A stretch of DNA of 33,819 nucleotides, taken from Patescibacteria group bacterium (GTDB lineage Bacteria; Patescibacteriota; Minisyncoccia; Minisyncoccales; RBG-13-36-15). Location: contig JACZRI010000003.1 of assembly GCA_022574775.1 (NCBI GenBank), forward strand, positions 489-34,307. Reading direction: 5' to 3'. The translations under genes and the position numbers were made by a program. Positions 1-6,293 of this stretch are shown here, one piece after another. Within the stretch, counting starts at the first letter, position 1. Each line of letters begins with the position of its first letter. The notes under the pieces were generated by a model. That model made no database searches, was not told the DNA's origin, and saw only the letters and a program-made list of their open reading frames with translations.

Positions 1-53
1 TGATTTTTTGAAATTTTTATGGTACATAGAAAATAGAAGAATAAAATGAATTT

Positions 54-128
54 ATCCTTCGAACAAGCTCAGGACACTTCGATTACTTGCACTGAGCGAA
101 GACTGAGCGAAGCGAAGGATGTCGAAGT
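54..128. repeat. GC-rich palindromic intergenic repeat ahead of clpB
   Basis: The repeat has nested inverted arms: atccttcg (54-61) pairs with cgaaggat (113-120), and acttcga (76-82) pairs with tcgaagt (122-128). The unit actgagcgaa occurs once and is followed by a near copy (91-110). The composition is far more GC-rich than the flanks. The right end contains GAAGGA (114-119), nine bases before the ATG at 129, so the repeat appears to supply the Shine-Dalgarno sequence of the Clp gene. Similar tgagcgaag-type palindromes are, to my recollection, common in intergenic DNA of CPR genomes. Copy number in this genome cannot be judged from one window. Confidence 0.7.
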
Positions 129-2840
129 ATGAACGGCGCTAATTTTACGCATAAGTCACAGGAAGCGATTTTGCAGGCTCAATCTTTGGCTTCAGAAAGA
201 GGTCAGCAGCAAATTGATGCCTTGCATTTAACTTTCGCTCTTTTGAATCAGGAAGGGAGTGTTGTTTTGACTTTGCTGCAAAAGATAGGGATTGATATTG
301 AGAGCTTGAAAAGAAAAACAAAGTCAGCCGTAGACAAGGTTCCCGTGATAATTGCTTCCCAGACTACTTTTGGCCAATTTTATCTTACGCAAGACTTGGC
401 AAAAGTTTTAGACAGAGCCCGCCAAGAATCAATGAAAATGGGAGATGAGTTCGTTTCGGTTGAACATCTGTTTTTAGCCTTGCTTGATACTGCCACCAGG
501 GCGGGGGAAATTTTAAAACAAGCTTCTTTTTTCCGGGGAGGGGGAACTTCAACTTTGGAGTTTTCCAAATTAAACTATGAGACAGCATTGAAGGTTTTGG
601 CTCAAATTAGAGGAGGCCAGAGAATTACTGATCCAGAGCCAGAATCTAAATATCAAGTTGTGGAAAAATATGCGAGAAATTTAACGCATTTGGCAAAAGC
701 TGGGAAATTAGATCCTGTTATTGGCAGGGAATCAGAAATACGAAGACTAATGCAGATTCTTTCTCGGAGAACAAAGAATAACCCGGTCTTGATTGGAGAA
801 GCAGGCGTTGGAAAAACAGCAATCGTAGAGGGCTTGGCGCAAAAAATAGTTAAGGGAGACGTGCCAGAGAGCTTAAAAGAAAAAGAAATTATTGCTTTGG
901 ATTTAGGAGCTCTTGTTGCTGGAACTAAATACCGAGGAGAATTTGAAGACAGAGTAAAAGCCTTGTTGAAAGAAATTAATCGGGTAGCTGGCAGATATGT
1001 GTTGTTTATTGATGAACTTCATACACTCGTCGGAGCTGGAGCTGCTGAAGGAGCAATTGACGCTTCAAATCTTTTAAAACCAGCTCTTGCCAGAGGAGAA
1101 CTTAAAGCAGTTGGCGCTACCACTTTAAAAGAATATCAAAAATATATTGAAAGAGATGCTGCGCTTGAGAGAAGATTTCAGCCAATTTACGTTTCAGAGC
1201 CATCAATCGAGGATACCGTCGCTATTTTAAGGGGGATTAAAGAGAGATACGAGCTTCATCATGGGGTAAAAATTACGGATTCTGCCCTGGTTTCGGCTGC
1301 TGAATTGTCAGCAAGATACATTGCAGACAGATTCTTGCCGGATAAAGCGGTGGACCTTATGGATGAAGCAATGTCAGCGAGAAGGTTAGAGATTGAAACC
1401 GAACCAGATGAGTTGGAGCAGTTGAAAAGAGATATTCAAAAATTGGAAGTTAAGAAAGAATCCTTAAAAAATGTAAAATTGCATGATAATAGGAAAACAA
1501 GGGCAATTGCAAGGCAGTTGGCAGACTTGAAAGAGAAGATGGTTGCGATTGAGAGCCGTTGGAAAATAGAGAAAGAATTGGTGACAAAGATAAAGAATCT
1601 CAAAAAAGAAATAGAGGTGTTAAAATTTGATGTGGAAAAATATCAGCAAGAAGCAAATTTACAAAAAGTGGCCGAACTTAAATATGGGAAATTACCAGAT
1701 CTTTTAAAAACATTGAAAGCAGTTGAAAAGAAATTAATAAATTTTCAAAAAAATCAGCCTTTGATTAGAGAGGAAGTAACAACCGAAGACTTGACTGGAG
1801 TGGTTGCAAGGTGGACAGGGATTCCTGTCACACGTCTTTTGGAAGAGGAGGTTAAAAAACTTGAGAATATGGAAGATATTATATCAAAGCGGTTAATCGG
1901 CCAGAGAGAAGCTATTGAAGCGGTATCAGCTGCCATTCGTAGATCAAGAGCTGGAATTTCAGAGGAACAAAGACCTCTTGGATCTTTTATGTTTTTGGGG
2001 CCAACTGGAGTAGGCAAGACAGAACTCGTACGCGCTTTAGCTGAATTTTTATTCAACGACGAGAATGCATTAGTAAGATTAGATATGTCAGAATATATGG
2101 AGAAACATACTGTTTCAAGGATTATTGGTTCTCCTCCAGGTTATGTTGGATATGAAGAAGGAGGCCAATTAACAGAGAAAATTCGCAGGAGACCCTATGC
2201 GGTTATTTTGCTTGACGAGATTGAAAAAGCCCATCCTGAAGTTTTCAATCTCTTGCTGCAGATTTTAGAAGACGGCAGGCTCACTGATGCTAAAGGAAGA
2301 GTGGTTTCTTTCAAGAACACACTCTTGATTATGACTTCAAACATTGGATCTGACCATATTATTAAAATGGGAAAGCTTGGTTTTGATACAATTAAGGCAG
2401 AACTTTCCCAGAAAGAAAACTTGAAAGAAAAAGTGATGGATGCTTTAAAGGAAAACTTCCGTCCAGAATTTTTGAATAGAGTAGATGACATCATTATCTT
2501 TAACTATTTGGGAAAACCAGAGATTAAAAAGATTGTTGAGCTGGAATTGGATAAGGTAGCCGTCAGGTTAGAAGTGAAAGGAGTTATGCTAAATTATTCA
2601 GATAAGGCTAAGGAGATTTTAGCTGAGCAGGGTTTTGATCCTAATTTAGGCGCGAGGCCTTTAAAAAGAGTTATTCAGAAAAAGATTTTAGATCCTCTTT
2701 CTTTGAAGATTGTTTCTGGGGAAATTAGAGAAGGGGCAAGGATTTTAGTTGACGTCGTAGATGGCGAGATGGTGTTTAAGGGACCAAGAGAGTTAATTCC
2801 AGGTAGGGCGAAAAAATTAAAGCATATTTTAGTTAAGTAA
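129..2840 (+). CDS. clpB: ClpB-type AAA+ disaggregase (Hsp100)
   Basis: ATP-driven cytoplasmic unfoldase that rescues aggregated proteins, normally with DnaK. The 903 residues show a Clp N-domain (about 1-150), a first AAA+ module with Walker A GEAGVGKT (223-230), a long coiled-coil middle domain (about 410-540), and a second AAA+ module with Walker A GPTGVGKT (624-631), followed by the [12 protein letters not shown] pore-loop region and a C-terminal small domain. The long middle domain and full length fit ClpB rather than ClpC or ClpA. One oddity is the tripeptide LGF (750-752), which lies where ClpC has its VGF ClpP-docking loop, in a context (FRPEFLNR downstream) that aligns well with ClpC. 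The ATG is chosen for the SD-like GAAGGA nine bases upstream. The family call is firm. Whether it works with ClpP is open. Confidence 0.93.
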   Translation: MNGANFTHKSQEAILQAQSLASERGQQQIDALHLTFALLNQEGSVVLTLLQKIGIDIESLKRKTKSAVDKVPVIIASQTTFGQFYLTQDLAKVLDRARQESMKMGDEFVSVEHLFLALLDTATRAGEILKQASFFRGGGTSTLEFSKLNYETALKVLAQIRGGQRITDPEPESKYQVVEKYARNLTHLAKAGKLDPVIGRESEIRRLMQILSRRTKNNPVLIGEAGVGKTAIVEGLAQKIVKGDVPESLKEKEIIALDLGALVAGTKYRGEFEDRVKALLKEINRVAGRYVLFIDELHTLVGAGAAEGAIDASNLLKPALARGELKAVGATTLKEYQKYIERDAALERRFQPIYVSEPSIEDTVAILRGIKERYELHHGVKITDSALVSAAELSARYIADRFLPDKAVDLMDEAMSARRLEIETEPDELEQLKRDIQKLEVKKESLKNVKLHDNRKTRAIARQLADLKEKMVAIESRWKIEKELVTKIKNLKKEIEVLKFDVEKYQQEANLQKVAELKYGKLPDLLKTLKAVEKKLINFQKNQPLIREEVTTEDLTGVVARWTGIPVTRLLEEEVKKLENMEDIISKRLIGQREAIEAVSAAIRRSRAGISEEQRPLGSFMFLGPTGVGKTELVRALAEFLFNDENALVRLDMSEYMEKHTVSRIIGSPPGYVGYEEGGQLTEKIRRRPYAVILLDEIEKAHPEVFNLLLQILEDGRLTDAKGRVVSFKNTLLIMTSNIGSDHIIKMGKLGFDTIKAELSQKENLKEKVMDALKENFRPEFLNRVDDIIIFNYLGKPEIKKIVELELDKVAVRLEVKGVMLNYSDKAKEILAEQGFDPNLGARPLKRVIQKKILDPLSLKIVSGEIREGARILVDVVDGEMVFKGPRELIPGRAKKLKHILVK

Positions 2841-2870
2841 TTTTTTGAACCACCTTACAGAGTTGACTCA

Positions 2871-3605
2871 TTGTTTGTGTCAAGGATTTTTCTTAAAATT
2901 TTTTTGGTTTTAATCATAGGAGCCTTGGGGGGAATAATCTTCCAGGCTTTTATTTTACCCTATCTGGCTACAAAACCTTATTTCCAGAGATTTCAGTTTA
3001 TAAAGATTCTGACAGAAAGGGAGGTAAACGTATATCCTACAGAAACAGTTGTTGTTCAGGAAAATATTGCTCTTCAAAGAATCATAGAGAAAGTAGAGAA
3101 AACAGTAATTGGGGTTCAAACAAGAACGAAAGCAGGAAAGATTTTGGAGGGTTCAGGTTTAATTTTAACTTCAGACGGCTTGGTGGTTACCCTGGCTGAT
3201 ATTGTACCCTACGGATCTGATTTTAAATTTTTTTGGGAAAAAAAACAGCTGCCCTTCCAGGTTTTAAAGAGGGATTTAAAGAACAATTTGGTCTTGATAA
3301 AAGCTGAAAAAGATGATTTTCATACAACTGGTTTTGCTGACTTAGAAAAAATAAAGCTGGGGCAAAGAGTTTTTCTTTTAGGGATAATTTTTGAGGACGG
3401 AAATCCTACAAAAATAGTTAATACAGGTGTTATTAAGGCGTTTAATGAAAACGCTATCCGAACTAATATTTTTGAAAAAAGTATACTCAAAGGAAGTCCT
3501 TTATTTGACATTGAGGGAAACGTATTGGGATTGAATACAATTGATTTTGAAGGAAAAGTCATCGCCATTCCCATTAATAAAATCCGAGAATTCGCAGGTT
3601 TTTAA
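2871..3605 (+). CDS. HtrA-like membrane-anchored protein, catalytically dead
   Basis: The 244 residues begin with one membrane helix (about 6-30), then an outward-facing trypsin-like fold of the HtrA/DegP type, recognisable from GSGLILTSDGLVVT (94-107) and SPLFDIEGNVLGLNT (209-223). All three catalytic positions are changed. The His of the usual NHVV is replaced within LADIV (D110). The Asp of the usual DLAVLK becomes Asn in NNLVLIK (N139). The GNSGGPL serine loop reads ILKGSPL, with Lys at the serine position (K207). No PDZ domain follows. It is therefore probably a non-enzymatic binding or sensor protein. The start is TTG at 2871 or GTG at 2877, with no clear SD for either. It lies 30 bases behind clpB, so cotranscription is plausible, and the shared neighbourhood suggests an envelope-stress role. 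Confidence 0.8.
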   Translation: MFVSRIFLKIFLVLIIGALGGIIFQAFILPYLATKPYFQRFQFIKILTEREVNVYPTETVVVQENIALQRIIEKVEKTVIGVQTRTKAGKILEGSGLILTSDGLVVTLADIVPYGSDFKFFWEKKQLPFQVLKRDLKNNLVLIKAEKDDFHTTGFADLEKIKLGQRVFLLGIIFEDGNPTKIVNTGVIKAFNENAIRTNIFEKSILKGSPLFDIEGNVLGLNTIDFEGKVIAIPINKIREFAGF

Positions 3606-3626
3606 AACCAACTCAAAATTTTTTCA

Positions 3627-3657
3627 AAAAAGAGGATTTACTCCTTTTTTTCTTTTT
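3627..3657 (+). terminator. A-rich hairpin plus U-tract after the HtrA-like gene
   Basis: The segment 3627-3636 can pair with 3642-3651 (core AGGA/TCCT extended by A-T pairs and one G-U) around a five-base loop, and the 3' arm runs into a T-rich stretch. It looks like a weak intrinsic terminator for the clpB/HtrA-like unit. It overlaps the -35 element proposed for the downstream RNA. Confidence 0.4.
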
Positions 3658-3665
3658 GCTAAAAT
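3637..3665 (+). promoter_or_regulatory. Promoter of the structured RNA
   Basis: The -35 element TTTACT (3637-3642) is followed by a 17-base spacer and an extended -10, TGCTAAAAT (3657-3665). This predicts a start near 3672. The same TTTTTGCTAA(A/G)AT string recurs at 3838-3850 ahead of the next gene, which supports its being a promoter element. The -10 also lies in an inverted repeat with 15-bp arms (3652-3666 and 3671-3685, loop AAAT). Confidence 0.55.
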
Positions 3666-3671
3666 TAAATA

Positions 3672-3842
3672 ATTTTAGCAAAAAGACACAAGAGGGGTCG
3701 GGAGGATTGAGTATCCTCCCGTGTAGGAAAACAGGCTTTCAGGTGAGTGAAGCCAAATCAGACTTGGCGAAGCGAAGCTCAAAACGTTAGAAACCGTGGG
3801 TGTCTAAAGAGCGACTCGTCTTCGACGAGTGCGCGATTTTTT
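3672..3842 (+). ncRNA. Candidate structured small RNA of unknown family, about 170 nt
   Basis: No convincing ORF lies here, but the sequence is rich in stems. AGACAC (3684-3689) pairs with GTGTCT (3800-3805) as a closing helix. CGGGAGGAT (3699-3707) pairs with ATCCTCCCG (3713-3721) around TGAGT. GGCTT (3734-3738) pairs with AAGCC (3750-3754), or alternatively GCCAA (3752-3756) with TTGGC (3764-3768). A terminator hairpin follows. With its own promoter and terminator this looks like an independent RNA gene. I compared it by eye with SRP RNA, tmRNA, RNase P RNA and 6S RNA and found no convincing consensus match. A riboswitch is less likely, because the terminator precedes a gene that has its own promoter. 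Confidence 0.6.
3811..3842 (+). terminator. Intrinsic terminator of the structured RNA
   Basis: ACTCGTC (3814-3820) and GACGAGT (3824-3830) form a seven-bp stem with a TTC loop. GCG (3811-3813) and CGC (3832-3834) extend it past one bulged G. A run of six T follows (3837-3842). The T-run abuts the extended -10 of the next gene. Confidence 0.8.
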
Positions 3843-3850
3843 GCTAAGAT
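3842..3850 (+). promoter_or_regulatory. Extended -10 of the DeoR-type gene (leaderless start)
   Basis: TGCTAAGAT ends six bases before the A of the ATG at 3857, exactly where transcription should begin, so the message would be leaderless. No good -35 is visible, as expected for an extended -10 promoter. The would-be -35 region lies inside the upstream terminator stem. Confidence 0.5.
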
Positions 3851-3856
3851 TATATT

Positions 3857-4444
3857 ATGGACAAAAAATTTTTAATCCAGCTAACATCCAGTCTTTATCG
3901 TTTAACCCTGCTTTTTCCTAAAAAGGAACCATTACGGTATAAGATGAGAGAATTGACTGTGGAGATTTTAGAAGATTTTGTTGAGTTAGAAAACAGTAAT
4001 CAATCTGCGAAAATATCCCATGAGATTTTGAAAAATATAAAGGTTTTAGATAATTTTTTTGAGGTGGCGAAGAATCAAAATTGGGTTGGTTTTTCTGAAC
4101 TCTTCCAAATTCAAAAAGAATATAGTAATATACAAGGCACATTGGAGGATCTTTATAAGGTGGGAAAAATCCAACAGTCAGAAGATAATGTTTTTCCAGC
4201 CGCGGAACGGCTGAAAAATCAAGTAAGTGTTCGAAGAGAATTAAATGGGCGTCAGGAAAAAATTTTAGAGATTTTAAAAGAAAAAGGAAGAGCTCAAGTC
4301 TGGGAGTTGAATAAAATTTTTCCAGAATTATCAAAGAGGACCTTAAGAAGAGATGTTGAGCAATTATACAAAGAGGGTTTAATTGAGAGAAAAGGAGAAA
4401 AAAATACCACCTTTTATGAGTTAAGGATAGAACTTGTTGTATGA
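3857..4444 (+). CDS. DeoR-type HTH transcriptional regulator
   Basis: The protein has 195 residues. The N-terminal 120 or so are helical and match no family I know (LYRLTLLFPKKEPLRYKM at 13-30 is the most distinctive stretch). The C-terminus (about 130-190) is a DeoR-like winged helix: NGRQEKILEILKEKGRAQVW, then LSKRTLRRDVEQLYKEGLIE as the recognition helix and wing. There is no sugar-phosphate-binding domain, so it is not a classical DeoR repressor. The start is the ATG directly behind an extended -10. The protein may act on the phased repeats that begin eight bases after its stop and precede the sigma gene, but this is inference from position only. Confidence 0.75.
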   Translation: MDKKFLIQLTSSLYRLTLLFPKKEPLRYKMRELTVEILEDFVELENSNQSAKISHEILKNIKVLDNFFEVAKNQNWVGFSELFQIQKEYSNIQGTLEDLYKVGKIQQSEDNVFPAAERLKNQVSVRRELNGRQEKILEILKEKGRAQVWELNKIFPELSKRTLRRDVEQLYKEGLIERKGEKNTTFYELRIELVV

Positions 4445-4451
4445 GGTGGAG

Positions 4452-4501
4452 TCATGTTTGACGCGATAAAATCACGTTTGAATTAGTGAAACCACGTTTA
4501 A
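4452..4501 (+). repeat. Three direct repeats phased at exactly 20 bp (candidate operator)
   Basis: TCATGTTTGA (4452-4461), TCACGTTTGA (4472-4481) and CCACGTTTAA (4492-4501) recur with a 20-bp period, about two helical turns. They lie between the DeoR-type regulator and the sigma gene, a typical arrangement for cooperative repressor or activator binding. The third copy is also the left arm of the large hairpin that follows. Confidence 0.6.
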
Positions 4502-4566
4502 CGTGGGGATTATGATAGGACAAGGTAGGTAATATGGTATGTCCTATCACGCCAAATGTGGTTTTA
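4487..4566 (+). promoter_or_regulatory. Two nested hairpins in the spacer ahead of the sigma gene
   Basis: AAACCACGTTT (4489-4499) pairs with AAATGTGGTTT (4554-4564, counting one G-U pair). Inside it GATAGGACA (4514-4522) pairs perfectly with TGTCCTATC (4540-4548). A local alternative, CCACGT/ACGTGG (4492-4506), competes with the outer stem. It may terminate the upstream transcript or regulate the sigma gene. No U-tract follows directly, so a plain terminator is unlikely. Confidence 0.45.
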
Positions 4567-4586
4567 TTTCTTGACCGACTTATTTT

Positions 4587-5081
4587 ATGCCAAATCCTAA
4601 AAAAGAATTCAGTAAAATTTACGATCAAAATATAGATAAAATTTACCGTTTTATCTTTGTAAAGGTTAGTTCCCAGGAAATTGCTGAAGATTTAACTTCA
4701 GAAACCTTTTTAAAAGGTTGGAGATCGTTTCAAAATCCACGGGATATTGAAAACCCTTCAGCTTTTTTATACAAAATCGCTCGGAATTTAGTCATTGATC
4801 ATTATCGCCAAAAAGCCCAGAAAAACACTGTTCAAGTTGAAGATTTTAACATAATTGATACTAGGTCAAATTTAGAGGAAAATGCTATTTTAACTTCAGA
4901 TCTGAACGTAGTTATGAGAGCTATGGAGAATTTAAAAGACAATTATCAAACAGTTATTGTTTATCGTTATTTAGATGACCTATCAATTTCAGAGATGGCC
5001 GAAATGCTCCAGAAGTCAAAAGAAGCCACAAGGGTGATGATTCACAGAGCTCTAAAAGAATTAAAGAAGCAGCTTGCTTAA
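4587..5081 (+). CDS. ECF-like sigma-70 family RNA polymerase sigma factor
   Basis: At 164 residues this has the two-domain layout of extracytoplasmic-function sigma factors. Region 2 (about 8-75) contains FVKVSSQEIAEDLTSETFLK and the -10-binding helix around FLYKIARNLVIDHYR. Region 4 (about 108-160) contains LDDLSISEMAEMLQKSKEA followed by VMIHRALKELKKQ. No SD is visible before the ATG. The upstream spacer holds phased repeats and a hairpin. The next gene encodes a one-helix DUF5667 protein, a pairing that suggests a sigma/anti-sigma couple responding to the cell surface. The surface protein at 6294 is a plausible target, but I cannot prove a sigma-specific promoter. Confidence 0.9.
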   Translation: MPNPKKEFSKIYDQNIDKIYRFIFVKVSSQEIAEDLTSETFLKGWRSFQNPRDIENPSAFLYKIARNLVIDHYRQKAQKNTVQVEDFNIIDTRSNLEENAILTSDLNVVMRAMENLKDNYQTVIVYRYLDDLSISEMAEMLQKSKEATRVMIHRALKELKKQLA

Positions 5082-5114
5082 GAGTACAGGATTCTGGTTC
5101 GAATCCTGTACTCT
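5081..5114 (+). terminator. Perfect 14-bp hairpin at the sigma gene stop
   Basis: The arms AGAGTACAGGATTC (5081-5094) and GAATCCTGTACTCT (5101-5114) are fully complementary around TGGTTC, and the left arm begins in the stop codon. There is no U-tract, so it is not a standard intrinsic terminator. It could protect the transcript 3' end, be processed, or bind protein as DNA. The GGTTCGAATCC at its tip resembles a tRNA T-arm but no tRNA is present. Confidence 0.5.
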
Positions 5115-5125
5115 AATGACCGAGA

Positions 5126-5192
5126 AAATGGCTGAATGATTATTAATGGTTCTATGGCTAAACTATGGTTAAATTCGGAGCCATTTAGCCAT
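5126..5192 (+). promoter_or_regulatory. Mutually exclusive hairpins in the leader of the DUF5667 gene
   Basis: AAATGGCT (5126-5133) can pair with AGCCATTT (5179-5186). ATGGCTAAA (5154-5162) can pair with TTTAGCCAT (5184-5192). The two 3' arms overlap in AGCCATTTAGCCAT, so only one stem can form fully at a time. This resembles an attenuator switch, but no ligand site or U-tract is evident. Confidence 0.35.
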
Positions 5193-5229
5193 GTAACAAT
5201 ATCGTGTCTTTTTCGTCATAAATAAAGAG

Positions 5230-5970
5230 ATGACTGAAACAGATCTTATTAAAAAGATCCGACTTTTGAAGCAAATTAGGCCCAGCAAAGACTGGGTTCT
5301 TTTAACTAAAAGAGAGCTTTTTAAAGAAGAAACCCCTGTTTTTAAAGCTTACAGAAACCCTGCTTCTGTCATTTTAAGGATTTTTCCACGGCTATTTCTC
5401 AATTACAGATTTGCCGTAGCTACATTTGTAGTCCTGGGTATTTTAGCTTCAGGGGCTGTTAATCTTGCCCAAAATTCTTTGCCTGGTGATTTTCTCTATC
5501 CTGTAAAAAGGATTTCAGAGAAAGGCCGGGCTGTTTTTGTTTCTGAAAAAGAAAAGCCAAAAGCGCAGTTAGAATTGGCAAATAAGAGGCTTGATGAATT
5601 GACAAAGATTGCTGAAGAAAACCAGGTGCGGAAGTTGGCTCCAGCCATTAGTGAATTTCAGGCAAGTTTATACCAGGCAGCAAAAGACTTGAAAAAGCCC
5701 AGTAAATTGACCCAAGAGATTGTGGATCAAACCCAAAGATTAAAGGAAAAAAGAGAAAAAATTAAGGTTTCTTATGGTATAAATATTGGAGAAAGTGAAG
5801 AATATAAGAATACTTTAAGAGAAATTGTCCAAAGAAATATTGAGGTCTTAGAAGAAAGTTCTTTGACTGAGAATCAAGAAACGCTTTTAGTAGAAGCGAA
5901 AGAAGATTTTGATGCGGAAAATTTCACTGGAGCCTTAGTTAAAATTTTACTTTTAAGCCAATCCAAATAG
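5230..5970 (+). CDS. DUF5667-domain membrane protein, possible anti-sigma factor
   Basis: The 246 residues start with a short cytoplasmic segment rich in Lys/Arg (LKQIRPSKDWVLLTKRELF, about 13-31), then a transmembrane helix (about 57-78). The outer part begins SLPGDFLYPVKRISEKGRAV, the hallmark opening of DUF5667, and continues as long charged helices that probably form a bundle. The gene directly follows the ECF-like sigma gene (149 bases apart). A single-pass protein of this shape beside an ECF sigma commonly acts as anti-sigma, with the short inner segment holding the sigma factor. No zinc anti-sigma motif (HxxxCxxC) is present, so the role is inference. The start is an ATG preceded closely by AAAGAG. 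Confidence 0.75.
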   Translation: MTETDLIKKIRLLKQIRPSKDWVLLTKRELFKEETPVFKAYRNPASVILRIFPRLFLNYRFAVATFVVLGILASGAVNLAQNSLPGDFLYPVKRISEKGRAVFVSEKEKPKAQLELANKRLDELTKIAEENQVRKLAPAISEFQASLYQAAKDLKKPSKLTQEIVDQTQRLKEKREKIKVSYGINIGESEEYKNTLREIVQRNIEVLEESSLTENQETLLVEAKEDFDAENFTGALVKILLLSQSK

Positions 5971-6293
5971 TGTTTAAAGTGGCAGATTAAACATTGGAGT
6001 TCTCCACCTCATACCATCCCGACAGGTCGGGAGGTACGGGGTATGCAATTGACCCTGAAGATTTCCACAGCTTTGATTATTGATAAACAAATAAATATGG
6101 TAGAATTAAAAAATTGCAATAAGTTTAAACACGGATAGGTTGTTATACCTTAGCTTTCTGGATGTTTGCCTATCGGCCGAAGCTTTAGCGGAGGCTGAGG
6201 TTTCTAAAAAATTTTTTATATCCAAAAGGTCAAGGTCGGTCGATAACGATCGCAATAAATAAAAAACTAAAAACATAAAAAATATAGAATAAT
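5971..6293. other. Gene-free 323-base region with hairpins and a candidate promoter
   Basis: No coding region is visible. TGTTTAA (5971-5977) and TTAAACA (from about 5987) form a small stem just after the DUF5667 stop. Further on, CCCGAC and GTCGGG (within 6023-6040) form a GC-rich palindrome flanked by TACC/GGTA, a type of short intergenic palindrome. The rest is the promoter and leader of the surface protein, listed separately. Confidence 0.6.
6080..6106 (+). promoter_or_regulatory. Candidate promoter for the surface protein gene, with a structured leader downstream
   Basis: An extended -10, TGGTAGAAT, ends at 6106. A possible -35, TTGATA (6080-6085), has a short 15-base spacer. Transcription from here would give a leader of about 180 bases holding a GATAGG (6134-6139)/CCTATC (6169-6174) stem and a GC-rich hairpin (about 6176-6196). 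An alternative is a nearly leaderless start from TATAGAAT just before the ATG at 6294. Confidence 0.35.

Noticed and set aside
46-132. Short ORF upstream of clpB whose TGA overlaps the clpB ATG
   Set aside because: It is encoded almost wholly by the palindromic repeat and has no RBS; a chance frame.
1754-2494. Antisense frames within clpB
   Set aside because: They mirror the conserved AAA2 module on the other strand and have no recognisable family or start signals.
3652-3685. The 15-bp inverted repeat as a terminator
   Set aside because: On the plus strand it is followed by A-rich sequence without T-run, and it contains a good extended -10, so a promoter-region palindrome is the better reading.
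3686-3842. SRP, RNase P, 6S or tmRNA identity for the structured RNA
   Set aside because: The conserved SRP tetraloop region, the RNase P P4 motifs and a tmRNA tag/tRNA-like domain were not found by eye, and the size is too small for RNase P or tmRNA. Left as unknown family.
4452-4501. CRISPR-like short repeats
   Set aside because: Only three ten-base units with ten-base gaps and no cas genes; operator-like rather than CRISPR.
5081-5114. tRNA or tRNA remnant suggested by GGTTCGAATCC
   Set aside because: The flanks form one continuous 14-bp hairpin. There are no D or anticodon arms, and the would-be body is the sigma coding sequence.
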